Assembly (NCBI RefSeq): GCF_003576645.1
Contig: NC_044925.1
Coordinates: forward strand, 8,711,657-8,775,656
DNA: 64,000 nucleotides
Reading direction: 5' to 3'
Source of the DNA: Ipomoea triloba
Lineage: Eukaryota > Streptophyta > Magnoliopsida > Solanales > Convolvulaceae
The notes under the pieces are model-generated. The model saw only the letters and a list, made by a program, of their open reading frames with translations, made no database searches and had not been told where the DNA came from. Position 1 is the first letter of the stretch. Each line of letters starts with the position of its first letter. This document shows, one piece after another, positions 25,670-37,999 of the stretch. The position numbers were made by a program, and so were the translations under genes.

Positions 25670-25940
25670 TTAAAATGTTAATTATCAAGCCTTTGACTAT
25701 TTCAACTAGAAGTTCGCCATATTAATGTATAACAGAGTTAGTAGTACTAAAAAATTAATTATTAATGTGTAACTTTTTTGTGTGATGGAGAAAATATGCG
25801 GCTACTATTTGAAGGTATTTACCGTACTTGAACTCATATATAGGGGCAAAGTGAAATACACAAAATTCAGAAAATCAAACAGATATATGCATTAAGACTT
25901 GGAAAAATAATTAATAGAAAATCATTACTTTGTGTCATGT
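25670..25940 (-). pseudogene. Ghost of TNL intron 2
   Basis: This stretch is similar to 29770-29970 inside intron 2 of the TNL gene. Shared tracts include 'tatttcaact', 'acacaaaatt', 'atgcattaag' and 'aatagaaaatcatta.tttgtgtcatg', in the same orientation and order. No TNL exon lies beside it. It looks like the last remnant of a second, mostly deleted TNL copy. Confidence 0.5.
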
Positions 25941-26112
25941 GTCAAGTGAGCTCTCTTTGTGGGGAGGAATTTCGGGAGAACCTGAGTTCAATTCCACAAG
26001 TGACGATTCCTCATGGGCCAGCTTCTGTGCCTCCCGGAGCGAACGTGGGTGGACTCCGGACTATTAAACAGACGGAGAGAAAGACCCTGTAAATTTACCA
26101 AAAAAAAATTAT
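25941..26112 (+). mobile_element. Probable tRNA-derived SINE
   Basis: GAGTTCAATTCC near 25986-25997 matches a pol III B box, with an A-box-like stretch about 40 bases upstream (GTGAGCTCTCTTTGTGGG). A GC-richer body ends in 'gtaaatttacc' and an A-run. Size and layout fit a plant SINE. Confidence 0.55.
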
Positions 26113-26818
26113 GTGATATGTTTGTAATTATCATGTTGATTTCTTTACAAATGTGTTAACTACAGAACACATGATAATGTTAAACCATGATTCATATTGC
26201 AATATGAACCCTGAAAATAACTGTGTTAGTATCAATCCCGGCCCCTTGCCAATTTCATCTTATTTTCATCACACCTAGCTCGGCATCAACGCCCGTGAAA
26301 ATAGCAACGGAATTGCTAATTTCATATTATTTGGGTTGGGTTAATTAAAGAAAAAAATTAGGAGCTGGGTATAAAATTTTAATAAAATTAAAATAAAACC
26401 CTAAAGCGAATGTAACAGGAATTTAACAATAACGTAACTGAGGAACCAAATTGATAACGCTGACTAGCTAAATTGTAAAATGACAGCAATTGAAAGGTTA
26501 AAAAGTGTAATTTTCAATTTTAAAAAAATGTTTAACAACAAATTAAATTAATGTACCAGTGGACCTGTGGCTCGGATGGTCTGGGTATCTTATGAAATCA
26601 TTAACATGTACTAAATTAACCATGTATCACACCCTCGACGCACTCCGCTATATGCACAAAAGAAGAGTGCTTCGGTCACTATGCTCTACTCCATTTTGTC
26701 CAACGCCTATCATCCTTGAGTAGGTATGAGACGTACACAACATGATAAACAAAAATATTTTTTTGGGTCTCATTTTTGGCACTTTCAGAAAAAATTCTTC
26801 TTCTTCTTCTTCAGTGTT
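26113..26818. other. 3' flank of the TNL gene
   Basis: No gene is supported. A second tRNA-like A box (TGGCTCGGATGG near 26570) lacks a convincing partner B box. Confidence 0.5.
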
Positions 26819-29800
26819 TTACCCAACTTTAGTGAGGGGTAGAAGTTGTAGGGAGCCATCTTTATCTATGTACAATGCTTCAATTCCAATTTTCTTCACC
26901 ACACTTGCTTTAACTCCTATTTTCTTCACCAAATTTGCTTCACCTAATGATGATCTGATCCCATCTCTGTACAATCCCTCATAAATTTCAATTATCGGTG
27001 TAGCTTTGATGACTTCCCCGGCTTTTATATCTCCACACCCATAATAATCATAAAGATCATTAGCTGTAATGACATGTAAAAATGAAATTCCTTCCACTTC
27101 TAATTGGATCCCATGATGATTATACCATGTTGGTGGGAAGGCTTTGGAATCATGCTTTTCAATTCTGATGTCATAATGACAATAAAGTGGCGGGAGTAGT
27201 GGAGCCGGATTGAACACAACCCAAAAAACAAATCCATAAAATTCCAATGTATAATTGTTCAAATTGGATGATGGATATTGGAATGATATTGATGATCTTT
27301 CTTTTCGACATCTAATCCAATCAGGAATTTCATTATAAGTAAGAGAACAATCAAAAGAACCATTGGAATTCATGGAGCGTATTAAAACCTGTGAAAGGAA
27401 ATGAAATATATGTGACAATAGTAAGAATTAATGGATAGAAATTGCATAGCACTAAAATTTTGTCAATAATTAATATAATAGAGGACTCCAATTGAAGAGC
27501 GGGAAAAATATATGTACCTTCTTAATGCTTTCTGAGAAATCGGTATGGGGAACACCTCTAAACTCAATTGTCCTTATGGAATGAAGATTCTCCCAACCTT
27601 TAAACTCCTTCAACTTTTTGCAACTAATGAGATGCAAATGACGCAACCCCGTACAATTTGATAAGTTTGATACTTTTTCTATCAACTCACAATTTGTAAC
27701 TATAAGATTTTGAAGTCCAGGAGGAAGTTCTGGGAGCAATTTCAGGTTTTGACAATCATCTAAGTAGATTTTAGTAACATTGGGAGGAAATTTTGGAAGC
27801 ATTTTAAGATTCCTGCAACTAGATAGACTAATTTTATAAAGGTCGAGAGGAAGTTCTGGAAGCATTTTAAGATCTTTGCACCTATATAATATAATTTTCC
27901 TAAGATTGTGAGGAAGTTCTGGGAGCATTTTTAGATTTTTCCAATCATGTAACCTAATTTCAGAAAGATTGAGAGGAAGTTCTGGAAGCATTTCAAACTT
28001 TTCACAACCACCTAAGAAAATATCACTAAGATTGGAAGGAAATCCACTGAGCATTTTAAGGTTTTTGCAACTAGTTAACCTAATTCTCTCAAGATTGAGA
28101 GGAAGTTCCGGCAACATTTCAAGACTTTCGCAACCATCTAAATGAATATCCTCAAGATTGGGAGGAAGAATTGGAAGCATTTTAAGACTTTTGCAACTCT
28201 CTAAAAAAATACTCCTAAGGTTAAGTGGAAGCTCTTGGATCATTTTTAGATTGTCACAATGATACAAGTAGACCCATTCAACAGTGTGAGGAAGTTGTTG
28301 GAGTACTTCTTGGTTCTTGCAGAAATTCATCCGAATTGATTTAAGGTTGAGCAAATGAGACAGGTTGGAGAGCCCCCCATAAGTACTGGTACGGGAAAGA
28401 CTTAGTGTTTGTAATGAGGTTAAATTTCCAAAAATTTCAAGGGATGCTTTAAGTTCTGACGAACCAAACATATCAAGAGCTTGTAGTGACCGCAAATGGC
28501 TTACGTTCTTTGGAATTTTCTTTAACTTTTGACAGCCACCAAAAGTTAACGAAACTAATTTCCCCAATTCTCCGATGGAAGAATGCACCTTTAACAAACT
28601 TGAGCATGCCAGAAATGATAACTTACATAGATTTTGACAGCCGCTAAAGTTTGGAGTTCTTGTGAGATGATGACACCCAACCATATCCAAAGACTCGAGA
28701 CAAGGAAAATACTGTTTTGATCAATTCAATAAACAAAAAGTAACAGAAATTAAAAACATATATTGAATTATAATTTATTATCTTTAACTATTTTGCTATA
28801 AAAATATAATGAGTTATTGATAAAAATAAAATATTACTGAATTACCTTTAGAGGAGCTTTAAATTCTTTGATGTTGCTGTTCACTATTTCCAGGCTCACA
28901 AGCTTCTCAAAGGAATCTCTTGATGAAATATTGATATATTTCAAAGGGCAGTGGTTCCATCGCAAACATCTAAGCACCTTGGAACTGGATAGATGTTCGA
29001 ATTTTCCATCAAGATGGACTTCATCAATTTCAAGAATTCTTAAATTCTCCATGTTCTTAAATGTTTTTGTATTGTACTTCACATCTTTCATAGGAGAGTA
29101 GTTGAATACAATCACCTCAATCTTTCTTGTACCCTACACATAAAAAGCAAAATTAGTTAAACAAACACATAGGTTATTTTTGTGTGATAAATAAATGACT
29201 ATTTTAAGTGTATAAAAATCTTTAGAAGGTTTTAGCTAGCGAAATATGGTTTATATTCTTTAGATTAAATTCCACTAAATGTGCTTCGAGTTTGAGGTAT
29301 TAATAGTTTTTGTCTTTTAATTTACAAGTCTACCATAATAAATCCTCCAATTCTATAAAATTACCAATAATAGTTCTTTGAGAATTTGAGTTTGAGATAC
29401 TACAAGCTTTGGTTCTCAACTTACAAGTCAACCATAATAAGTTCCCAAATTTTTATAAAGCTACTTAGTACACTTGTATGTTGAGGGCCAAAGTTGGTAG
29501 TGCCCCAAATCATATGACATTTCGTAGAATTTGGACTATTAGTGGTAGTTTTAGAGAAGTTTGACCCAAATCATATGACATTTCGTAGAATTTGGACTAT
29601 TAGTGGTAGTTTTAGAGAAGTTTGAGGACTTATTGTAGTAGGCTTATAAGTTGAGGATCAAAGCTGGTAATGCCTAAAACTCAAAGGATCTTTAGTGGAA
29701 TTTACTCTATTCTTTATAAGAAAAAGAAGAATTATTCGAATTTTTCTTGAAATAAAATATTTAATTGTTAATGGTCAAAGCCTTTTGCTATTTCAACTAT

Positions 29801-32800
29801 TGATTATATGTAAAACTTTTTTTTAGATGTTGAGAAAATTTTCACTGTCACCCTCCAAAAGCGTGCACAAAATAAACCTAAAGTGAAGTAGTACACAAAA
29901 TTTAGAAAATCTAACATTTATGCATTAAGGCTCGGCAAATAATAGAAAATCATTAGTTTGTGTCATGTTAATCCCATAAGAAATTATCAAGAAGATAATT
30001 TGTGGTAAATAAATAGTTATTATTGTTTTCATAAGAGCTAAAGAATATTTTCATTTCGATATGAAATACTAAGGTTCGATGTAAGACTTATGCATAATAA
30101 TTTAGAATGAGACAAATTTAAAATCATTACCTTTCCCCCTATAAGCACATCATGGATATCATAAGGACACCACAATCGACTACGTTCACCAGGATTGTTG
30201 GGTGACTCTGAACGAATAATTTCTCTCCCCATCTCTCGAATTAAGCTATGCATACTAATCAAAGACGGCTCACGATTTATCAAGCATTTGTCAACCAAGT
30301 CTTGAATTTCAATGTCTGAGAAATACCCCATGTATTCAATTTTCTTCTTAGAAACTTCACTGGAAAAACAAACAAGATCAAGAAAAAGAGATTTTATATG
30401 ATCATCTGGAAGCCCATCATAACTGATCTTAAGTTTAGCTTGAATGTCATTATGAGGAATTCCTTTCAATTTTTCAAAAGCACTGATCCACTCCTTTTTC
30501 GATTTATGACACAGATAAGCCCCTAAAACTTCAAGAGCTAATGGAAGTCCCTCACAATAAGCAACTATGCCATCTAGAAGCTTATTATAATCTTCTTTTT
30601 GCAACGCAAGTTCTCCAAATGCATGTAGGCTAAACAGCTTCAAAGACTCCTCATGGTTCAATACCTTAACTTCATAATGTTCGTCCACATTCAGCTCTTT
30701 AAAAACATGTGCCTCTCTTGTGGTTAAAATAAGTCTACTTCCCTCACCAAACCAGTCTCGTCCTCCACATAATTTAATAAATTGATTTCTATGCTCCAAA
30801 TTATCAAAGACAATAAGACACTTTCTTGCTTGAAGTCGTCTTTTCATCAACATGATTCCTTCATCTATGCTGCCAATGTCAATCTCCTCATTAAAAAGCT
30901 TCTTAAAAAGCTGCTTTTGTATATTTTTAATCTGATTGTTTACTTTCTCAAGATTTATTCCATTTTCTTGTTGCCCAAAAATTGTTGAATCTATCTCTAG
31001 AAAGCAGCTCCTTTCAAAGTATACAAAAAGTCTGTTATAGACCGCTTTTGCAAGAGTTGTCTTTCCAATACCTCCCATACCATGTATCCCAATCATACGG
31101 ACACCATCATGAGGTTCTCTGAGCAATAACTGGACCACATGCTCAACACGATAATCAAGTCCTACCGTGTCGGGCACAAACACTGGTACTTGTCTTATTG
31201 TCAACCGAACCTCATCGATTATTGTATTGATAAACTTGGATTCGTATCTACAATATTCAAATAGAAAACAAAAGTATAGTGGAGAAATTTGTGATTGAAT
31301 ACATAATGAGACTCTAAATTTGAAGTATATTATGTATATTCGACATAGAATGTGTGCTCTTTAATTTTATGTGATATTCAATTATTTGCAACGTCATATA
31401 TATGCCGAATGCAATATAAGTATGAATCATTGACAAAATGGGATAGCATCCGTGTTCATTGGAACTAAACTCAAATAATATCTCAGTATAAAATTGTTCA
31501 GTAGTAGTTTTATTCAATTTTAAATATGAATAAATAAAATAAAATAAATTATGAATCATATTATCCAATCGCACATAATTGATCGCAAAAATTAAGAATT
31601 GAATTGTTTGAAGAAAATAATAATAAGAAAGCAATACCTGTTAGTGATAGCTTGTTAATCCCATCCTCACATTTTTTTTGAAAAATTTGTTAGAAATATA
31701 ATGTCATTATGAGATGTTAAAGTACATATTTTATTTTTTTACTTTTAACCTTAAAAATTTATGATTTTGTAAAAATATAACACATAATTTCAAATCGAAA
31801 GACTAAAAGAGAACCTTCTCAAGTAAATCAAAGACTAAAACCCAATAGCACATGATTAGTAATGTTAAAGTAGGTCGAAGCCCGCGGGCTAGTCCGCACC
31901 CGCCCTACCGAGGGACGAGTTAGGACCACAAAAAAGATGGCCCGCAAAGAAACGGGCCTAACGTGTTTAACCGACAAAGGCCCGCGGGCCAAACATAATT
32001 TAAAAAATAAGATACCTATATACATTGTGTACACAGTAGTCTACACATTAATATATATAACATATATTCATGTATACACAGTATACTGTGTACACATGAA
32101 TATATATGTACACATAAATATATATACATATATATATTCAATGTAAATAAAATTTTAAAAAAAACAACAAAAGCCCGTGGGGCTCGTCAACTTGGGTGGA
32201 GCGGGCTAGGATTGCATGAACCCTAACCCGCGGGCCTAATGGGCAGACCTGCAAAAATCCGCTAGAAATTAGGCTCGCGGTGGGGCAGGGCGGCCCGTAT
32301 TGACAGTACTACACATGATTGCTCATAAAATTTAAGAATTATTCGAAGAAAATAATGAGAAAGTAATATTGTACCCGTTGGTGATGCCTTGCAAATCCCA
32401 TCCTGACATATCTGCAACTTTGGTGAGCGCAGATCTCCACTTTTGTACTTTATCTCCTTTCCCAAAACGTTCTTCGTGCTTTGCAAAAGCCAACCCATAC
32501 TTCCCACTTTGCTTACGCACTTCAGAAGGATCAACATCGTAAAAAATAGGAAAAACTATTTGTTTTCCCTTCTCCTTACACTCGACAATTTGCACAAGTT
32601 CATCAAGGCACCACCTAGAGGATGCATAATCTTTTGAGAAGACTATTATAGAGATTCTCGAATTTTGAACTGCTCTCGTGAGCTCAGGAGCAAGATATTC
32701 ACCCTTCCTGAGTTCTTCGTCGTCTCTAAATGTGCGGATTCCAGTTTGATACAACGCAGAATAAAGATGATCAGTAAAAGTTTTGCGTGTATCCTCACCT

Positions 32801-32865
32801 CGGAAGCTTAAGAACACATCGTATTCCCAAGCAAAAGATTCATGAGCGATTGGGGGTGTTCCCAT
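26819..32865 (-). CDS. TIR-NBS-LRR (TNL) intracellular immune receptor
   Basis: Five exons on the minus strand, 32865-32375, 31247-30131, 29133-28846, 28711-27518 and 27388-26819, with GT-AG introns, encode 1,219 residues without a break. The layout is classic: TIR (about 14-163), NB-ARC (to about 520), short LRR exon, long LRR exon, C-terminal post-LRR (C-JID-like) exon. The TIR keeps the catalytic Glu89 (WCLDEL), so NADase activity is plausible. P-loop GMGGIGKTT is at 220-228, GLPLA at 397. Kinase-2 reads FDN (Asn313 for the usual second Asp) and MHD reads MHS (Ser498). The Met at 32865 starts just before the conserved TIR; an in-frame codon nine residues upstream is a less likely start. 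Such receptors detect pathogen effectors, oligomerise and signal through EDS1. The pathogen recognised cannot be inferred. Confidence 0.93.
27665..28294 (-). repeat. Ten-unit 63-base repeat in the TNL LRR exon
   Basis: Residues about 772-981 form ten consecutive 21-residue units of the type LP.NL..I.L..CKNLKMLPE, all in frame. Internal units are much more alike than ordinary plant LRRs, which points to recent unit duplication or exchange. Confidence 0.9.
29504..29625. repeat. 61-base tandem duplication in TNL intron 2
   Basis: Two near-perfect copies of a unit containing 'catatgacatttcgtagaa' and 'agtggtagttttagagaag'. Confidence 0.9.
31555..31672 (-). pseudogene. Relic duplicate of TNL exon 1 3' end within intron 1
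   Basis: The stretch resembles the real exon 1 end and adjoining intron (31838-31856 joined to 32320-32405), including 'gaagaaaataat.agaaag', 'gt.ggtgat.ctt' and 'aatcccatcct.ac'. The exon portion is degraded and not readable as the TIR end. The hAT element present in the intact copy is missing here, so the duplication preceded that insertion. Confidence 0.65.
31857..32311. mobile_element. hAT-type MITE in TNL intron 1
   Basis: A 455-base non-coding unit with terminal inverted repeats (TAGTAATGTTAA left, TAGTACTGTCAA right) and perfect 8-base target duplications CACATGAT at 31849-31856 and 32312-32319. Subterminal DNA is unusually GC-rich (GCCCGCGGGC words) around an AT-rich core. The 8-base duplication and end sequence fit the hAT superfamily. 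Confidence 0.9.
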
Positions 32866-32950
32866 CGATGGACAGAAAACTGAGTAAAACAAGGCCGGAA
32901 AGCTATAAAAATTGGAGTGCAGATGAATAGCTGTGAATTTGAAGACTTGA

Positions 32951-32957
32951 ATTTATA
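32951..32957 (-). promoter_or_regulatory. Candidate TATA box of the TNL gene
   Basis: Minus-strand TCTCTATAAATTC lies about 90 bases upstream of the start codon at 32865, giving an expected leader of about 60 bases. Confidence 0.55.
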
Positions 32958-33277
32958 GAGATAATTGAAATTGTAAAGTATGTGAGAAAGGAATTGGAAG
33001 TATCGTAGAGGGTGAGTGGATGACTCAGCCTCTTGAAGAACAGAGAGAAATGACAAAAGGAAAGAGGAAAGAAATTGCTTATCATTTACATGGAAATTTC
33101 CTGGATTGAGAAGTCCAATTGGCCTTTGCTGAGGCAAGAGGAAAGAAAACGCCACACAGAACCGACAAAGGAATGAAGAAATCTAGACAAACAAATAGAT
33201 TTTTTAAATTCCAATAGGTTTTTAAAATAGTTTTACTTGAAATATGTAGTATGTTTTAGTAAAAGTATAATATTTTT

Positions 33278-33440
33278 GGGTTAGACTGTCTTACGGGTCT
33301 CAATCCGTGAGACGGATCGGATTAACATAATTTGGGTCAAAAGAATTAACTAAAGACCAACCTACAATAGTAACTATGACCCAAATTATGTTAATCCGAC
33401 TTACCTCACGGATTAAGGGTCGTAAGCGGTCTCACATAAG
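33278..33440. mobile_element. Hairpin MITE
   Basis: Two arms of about 60 bases are imperfect inverted copies. The left contains 'gagacggatcggattaacat' and the right 'atgttaatccgacttacctc', separated by about 35 bases. Non-coding. Confidence 0.8.
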
Positions 33441-33575
33441 TTTTTGTCAATATTCTTTTAACGAGTTTATAAAAAAAAATATTTTGAATCTTGCATGAAA
33501 CAGTATGATATAAATTTTTACACTTTAACCCGTTCTAGTGAGTCAATTAATTCATGTGTCATCAATAAATATAAA

Positions 33576-33965
33576 TTTATTATCGAAATGGTCCCTCGAC
33601 TATTGCGAAATTACCAATTTGGTCATCGATAATTTTTCTTGTCCAATTAAGTCATCGACTTTGAAAAATTTAACCAATTTGGTCATCCGTTTACTGTGGT
33701 ATTAAACATCCGTTAAATTGGGACCAAATTTATAATTTTACTATAGTCAAGAGACCATGTCGATAATTAATTTTTGATTGAAATGGTCCATTGACTATAG
33801 TGAAATTACCAATTTGGTCCCGATTTAACGGATATCAAACGGTAAAATAAACGGATGACCAAAATAGTTAAAATTTTCAATGTTGAGGACTTAATTGTGC
33901 AAGAAAAATTATCGAGAACCAAATTGATAATTTCGCAATAGTCGAGGGACCATTTCGATAATAAA
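33576..33965. mobile_element. MITE with nearly perfect long inverted ends
   Basis: The ends 'tttattatcgaaatggtccc' and its inverse at 33946-33965 extend through 'gactattgcgaaatta' and its partner. The interior also carries inverted sub-repeats ('aatttggtc' words). About 390 bases, non-coding. Confidence 0.8.
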
Positions 33966-34097
33966 CTCAATAATTTTATTATCACATCAATAAATATCAA
34001 TGAATAAAAAAAATGTTAAGTACATATATAAGTGATTGAAATATCAGAGAAGCATCTTACATGTTATCCTCTTCTCCACGGCAATTTATATCGTGAA

Positions 34098-34145
34098 CTA
34101 GGGTGCACAATGCATTGTGCACCCCAATTCAAAATGACGTCGTTT
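34098..34145. repeat. 22-base palindrome with adjacent ACGTCGTTTTG
   Basis: A perfect 22-base palindrome centred on AATGCATT is followed by 'aaaatgacgtcgttttg'. It is related, in inverse orientation, to the units at 8320 and 13818. Confidence 0.7.
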
Positions 34146-34194
34146 TGTTTCTTTTAATTAACGACTTTTCCGTTTCCCGTTCGACCTTAACATA

Positions 34195-35564
34195 TGATTG
34201 TAGCATAATTTGACACAAACAAATACCCGAGTATTGGGTTATCGATCCTCAGGGAAGCGGGACGTACCGAATACTAGTTACTAATATATTCATGTGAAGC
34301 TAATCCTAACAAAATTTGTGTTTGAACGATTGTAAATATGGTAATAAACGAGAATAATGAAAGCTTAGTTGATGAAAACAAATAGAGAGAGAAATGAGAT
34401 TTCCGGGTTTAGGTGTATAATCTCCTAATGCCAAGCTAAGGTGAAATATCAAACTTGGGTTAGACAAGTGTTTAAGATGCACTTAAAGAGGGGAATTACT
34501 CCCATAACTCCTACAAGACAAGAGATAGAACAAGCATCTTAAACAACAAAACTAATTACTCTTTTCTAAGAAGTAAAAGGAAAGTACAATTGTGGGTGCC
34601 CTAGTTTATATCTTAACTCCCATCAAGATATAAATCTAGCAATTGAAACAAGCAATTAGATCCTTAATCACAAGCATCAACAATATTAAACACAATTGCA
34701 TAACAAGTCATCAAACCCAAACGTAAATATAACATTGGAATATAAAGAACAAGGCAAATAGGATTCATAAACACCTTTCACCCAAAAATCCCAAAATTAC
34801 TTTAGCCAATCATGGCTAGGATATAATTTAAAGCTCAAGTAATAAAGAGTTTACAAAGACTAAGAAAGTAAAGGAAAGGAAAAGAAATTCTCCCAAATAT
34901 AGCTTTCTAAGCTTTCCTTCTTCCTCCCAAAGCCTTGATATCTCCTTGAGGTGACAATATCCTTCTCCAAAAGTGGTGGATCCCTCCTTCACTCCATTGA
35001 AGAGACAACACCTTGCACTGACTCCTATTTGTCTCCTAAAATCGCAGCTTATCCCTAAGATTTTGGGAAAATGAGCCTTATATAGTGGGAGCAAAAATAG
35101 GTAATTCCGCGAGACAAAATTTTGTGCTGTCACAGGATCCTCGACGCGTCGAGGCAGGGGCTCGACGCGTCGAGCCTCGGATCTCCGAAATAATTTGCGT
35201 ACCGGAATTCCTCGACGCGTCGAGGCTAGGGCTCGACGCGTCGAGCCTGGATCTTGGCTCAAATCATCATGCACTGGAATATTTCGACGCGACGGACAGG
35301 ATTCCTGACGCGTCCAGCTCTCAAAATCAGCATTCTTCATTCATTTTGACTCCAACCATGCCATCAAACGTTCCCTTGCTTTTGGATTTAATCTGCAATG
35401 ATGTCAAAACAACAACAAATACAATAAAAGCACCAAATTCAAGAGTAAACCATATCAATACGAGAAAGCAAGGAAACATGAATTGGAGATGACATTTTAA
35501 TACATTTAAGCTCAAAAGTTGATCCAAATCACTTAGAAAAATATGCACAATTGAGATCATATCA
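34195..35564 (-). mobile_element. LTR of Athila-like element B (3' LTR)
   Basis: On the minus strand the unit starts TGATATGATC and ends ACAATCA (about 1,370 bases). It is preceded by purine-rich DNA ending GTGTGGGTGAGTTT and mirrors the layout of element A. It contains four copies of the palindrome CTCGACGCGTCGAG (35140-35153, 35161-35174, 35211-35224, 35232-35245) followed by a TATA-like box (35078-35086). Its partner LTR lies outside the window or was lost. The ends are inferred from layout, not from a paired copy. Confidence 0.7.
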
Positions 35565-36664
35565 AACTCACCCACACTTGAGTCTTTGCTTGTCCTCAAG
35601 GAAACAAAAGGGTAAATTTCAAGTCAAGCACAAAAGTCATGCATACCTCTCTCGCACAACCAAACATTCCACAAACCAACTTGCCACACAACAACATGCT
35701 TTAAGAATCATCTCAGATTGACATGCAAGATCCATTCGCAGGCTAATATCCAAGCACCAAAATTATTTATAGTGAGAAATATAGTGTGCACACATACTCA
35801 GTTAGGTTTATGCAAAACTTGGCATTAGAAATATATCCCATAGGCTTGCCTTTCGCACTCCTCCTAGTATAGACCTAAAGTTGCATGCAAAGATCAAATA
35901 GGTCTTTTATTGGCTTATAATGGGGCTAAGGGTTGGAGGCTATCAAAGAAGGGGTATGGAAAAATTAACAAAAGAGAGAGAATGTCACAAATATCTATCT
36001 TATAAAATCGTAGAAGAGATGAGAAAAATATGACCAAAGGAGCCAAATGTAACTTTAAGAATCAATGCAAAATTCTAATGAAGTGGGGGTCGAATACAAA
36101 CTTTCCAAAGCTATTTACAAACTTCAAACTATTCAAACTCTTATTTTTCATTTCTTTTCTTTTTTTTTTTTTTGATTTTTCTCAAAAACAAGCAACAACT
36201 TTTCAAAGAAGCAACTTCGGGATTTTGATTTTTGATTTTCTAATTTTTTTTATATAAAAGAAGCAAACTTTGTACAAATGCTAACAAACTACCAAAGAAG
36301 CAAATGACTATACACAAAAGATCAAGACCCCCACACTTAGACATTTCAAAGTAAAATGTTGCTTTCTAACTATAAGCTCCATAGAAATCTCTTCTACAAG
36401 AATATCAAAGATAAATGCTAAGTTCTCTCAAGGGTGGAAGGGAACATATTTGGCTAATGGCTAAGGGTTTGATGATGAGGGTTAAACAAGAAAAATTCAC
36501 AAAGAGTGGTTAAGTGCTTAGCACTTATTAAACAAAAAAAAAAAGGCTCAAAGGGGACACACGGGATAAAAACATATGATATGGATAGGTATAAAGGCTA
36601 AAGGTGGACAAAAATGGCCTAAATCATTTCTAGGCATGCAAGCAATTAGACTACATTTTAGAGG
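35565..36664 (-). mobile_element. 3' non-coding region of element B
   Basis: Non-coding DNA between the B LTR and the nested element A. A purine tract (minus TAAGTGTGGGGG) lies at about 36328-36340. No gene seen. Confidence 0.65.
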
Positions 36665-36669
36665 AGTAT

Positions 36670-37999
36670 TGAAGAAGCAGTATTGTGTAGGGGTTGATTC
36701 GTCAAAAGATATTTATATGTTAAAACGGAAAGTCTGTGACTCCCCGAGTGTCGGTCTCGAAGGAGGGACGTGGAGGTGTGTCAAACGTTCGAGAGTTTAC
36801 TTGATTGAATCATGCATAAGATTCGAGTGTGGTGAAGGGTGATTTGTGAATGAGAGAAGTTCATTTGGTTGGTTTGAGTGCAAGAGAGTAGTAAAGTAAA
36901 AAGGATTTTGTGAATATGTAAAAGGGGTAGGGATTGGATAGTGTTCATGGATATTGCATAGTGGAGTGTCTAAGGTCATGGATTAGGATTGCTAGGATAT
37001 TGTCTTATTCAAGAGTGTGTTGTCTTAGTCCTTTTCCACCTTTGTGTACTAAGGCTTCTTTGACTTAGGAGTGTCTTCAAGCATCCAAAGTTCTAAGAGG
37101 AATTTCATCAAACACTTAAGCTACACACTATCCTACTGTTCTTAAGAAGTCCATAGGAACTATGATTGTGTCAAGCTTCAAATCCTAACTCTAATCAAAG
37201 ACATGAAAGAGTCAAGAGCTCAATCTCTCATTTAGATTGGCCAAATCCAAACAAGATCTCATCAAAACAACAATCAATAGACAAGAATAGATAATCCATC
37301 AACACAAACTCATAGATCCAAGATATAGAAATAAGATCATCACACAAGCAATATTCAATCACACAATCCAAATCCCTAGACTAAACTAGCTACTCATAAT
37401 ATGAAATGCAAGCAAAAGCTAATTTAATCCAAGAACAAGATAGCTAAAATTATAGAAATGAAATAGAGATCACCTAGAGAGAAGAAGATCTTCAATCCAA
37501 GCTTGTTGTCTTACTACAATGGAGATTGATCTAATCTAAAAAACTAAGAAAAATGGAGAAAGTTCTCCAAAGGAAAAACTAAGAAAAGGAAAACTAATTT
37601 TCTGGGAACCTCCTCTGAAAATTCATCAAAGGGGTTTAAATAGTCTCCGAAATGACAACCCTAGCTGAAATTCGCGCATCACCGTCTCCACGCCTCTCAC
37701 ACGCGTGTGAGTGTGCGTGGGAAGCTTCTAGAAAGTTATCACGCATGCTCACACGCGTGTGGCCCTCCAGTTTGGTCCTCCGGGGCTCCGCTCTTGCCTG
37801 GTTTGCTCTTTAAGCTCATCTTTTGGTCCTATTTGTTCCCGGGGCTCCTGTTTTACTTCTTTTAAGCTAAACGTAGCTTCTGCGCATCAGTTAGTGATTT
37901 TCAAGCATTTATGAACATAATTTACCAAGTAAGGATGCTATAGACGCGATAAAACACCCTAAAATGTGCCTGAAATAAGGGTATCTCGAAGTCTTATCA
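36670..37999 (-). repeat. 3' LTR of element A
   Basis: Minus strand starts TGATAAGACTTCG and ends CTGCTTCTTCA. The intact palindrome CACACGCGTGTG occurs at 37698-37709 and 37750-37761, then the TATA-like CTATTTAAA at 37635-37643. Confidence 0.95.

Noticed and set aside
26540..26740. A second SINE near the TNL 3' end
   Set aside because: A-box-like TGGCTCGGATGG is present but no convincing B box, tail or target duplication.
31857..32311. GC-rich block as a CpG island or alternative TNL promoter
   Set aside because: Perfect 8-base target duplications and inverted ends show it is a hAT-type MITE.
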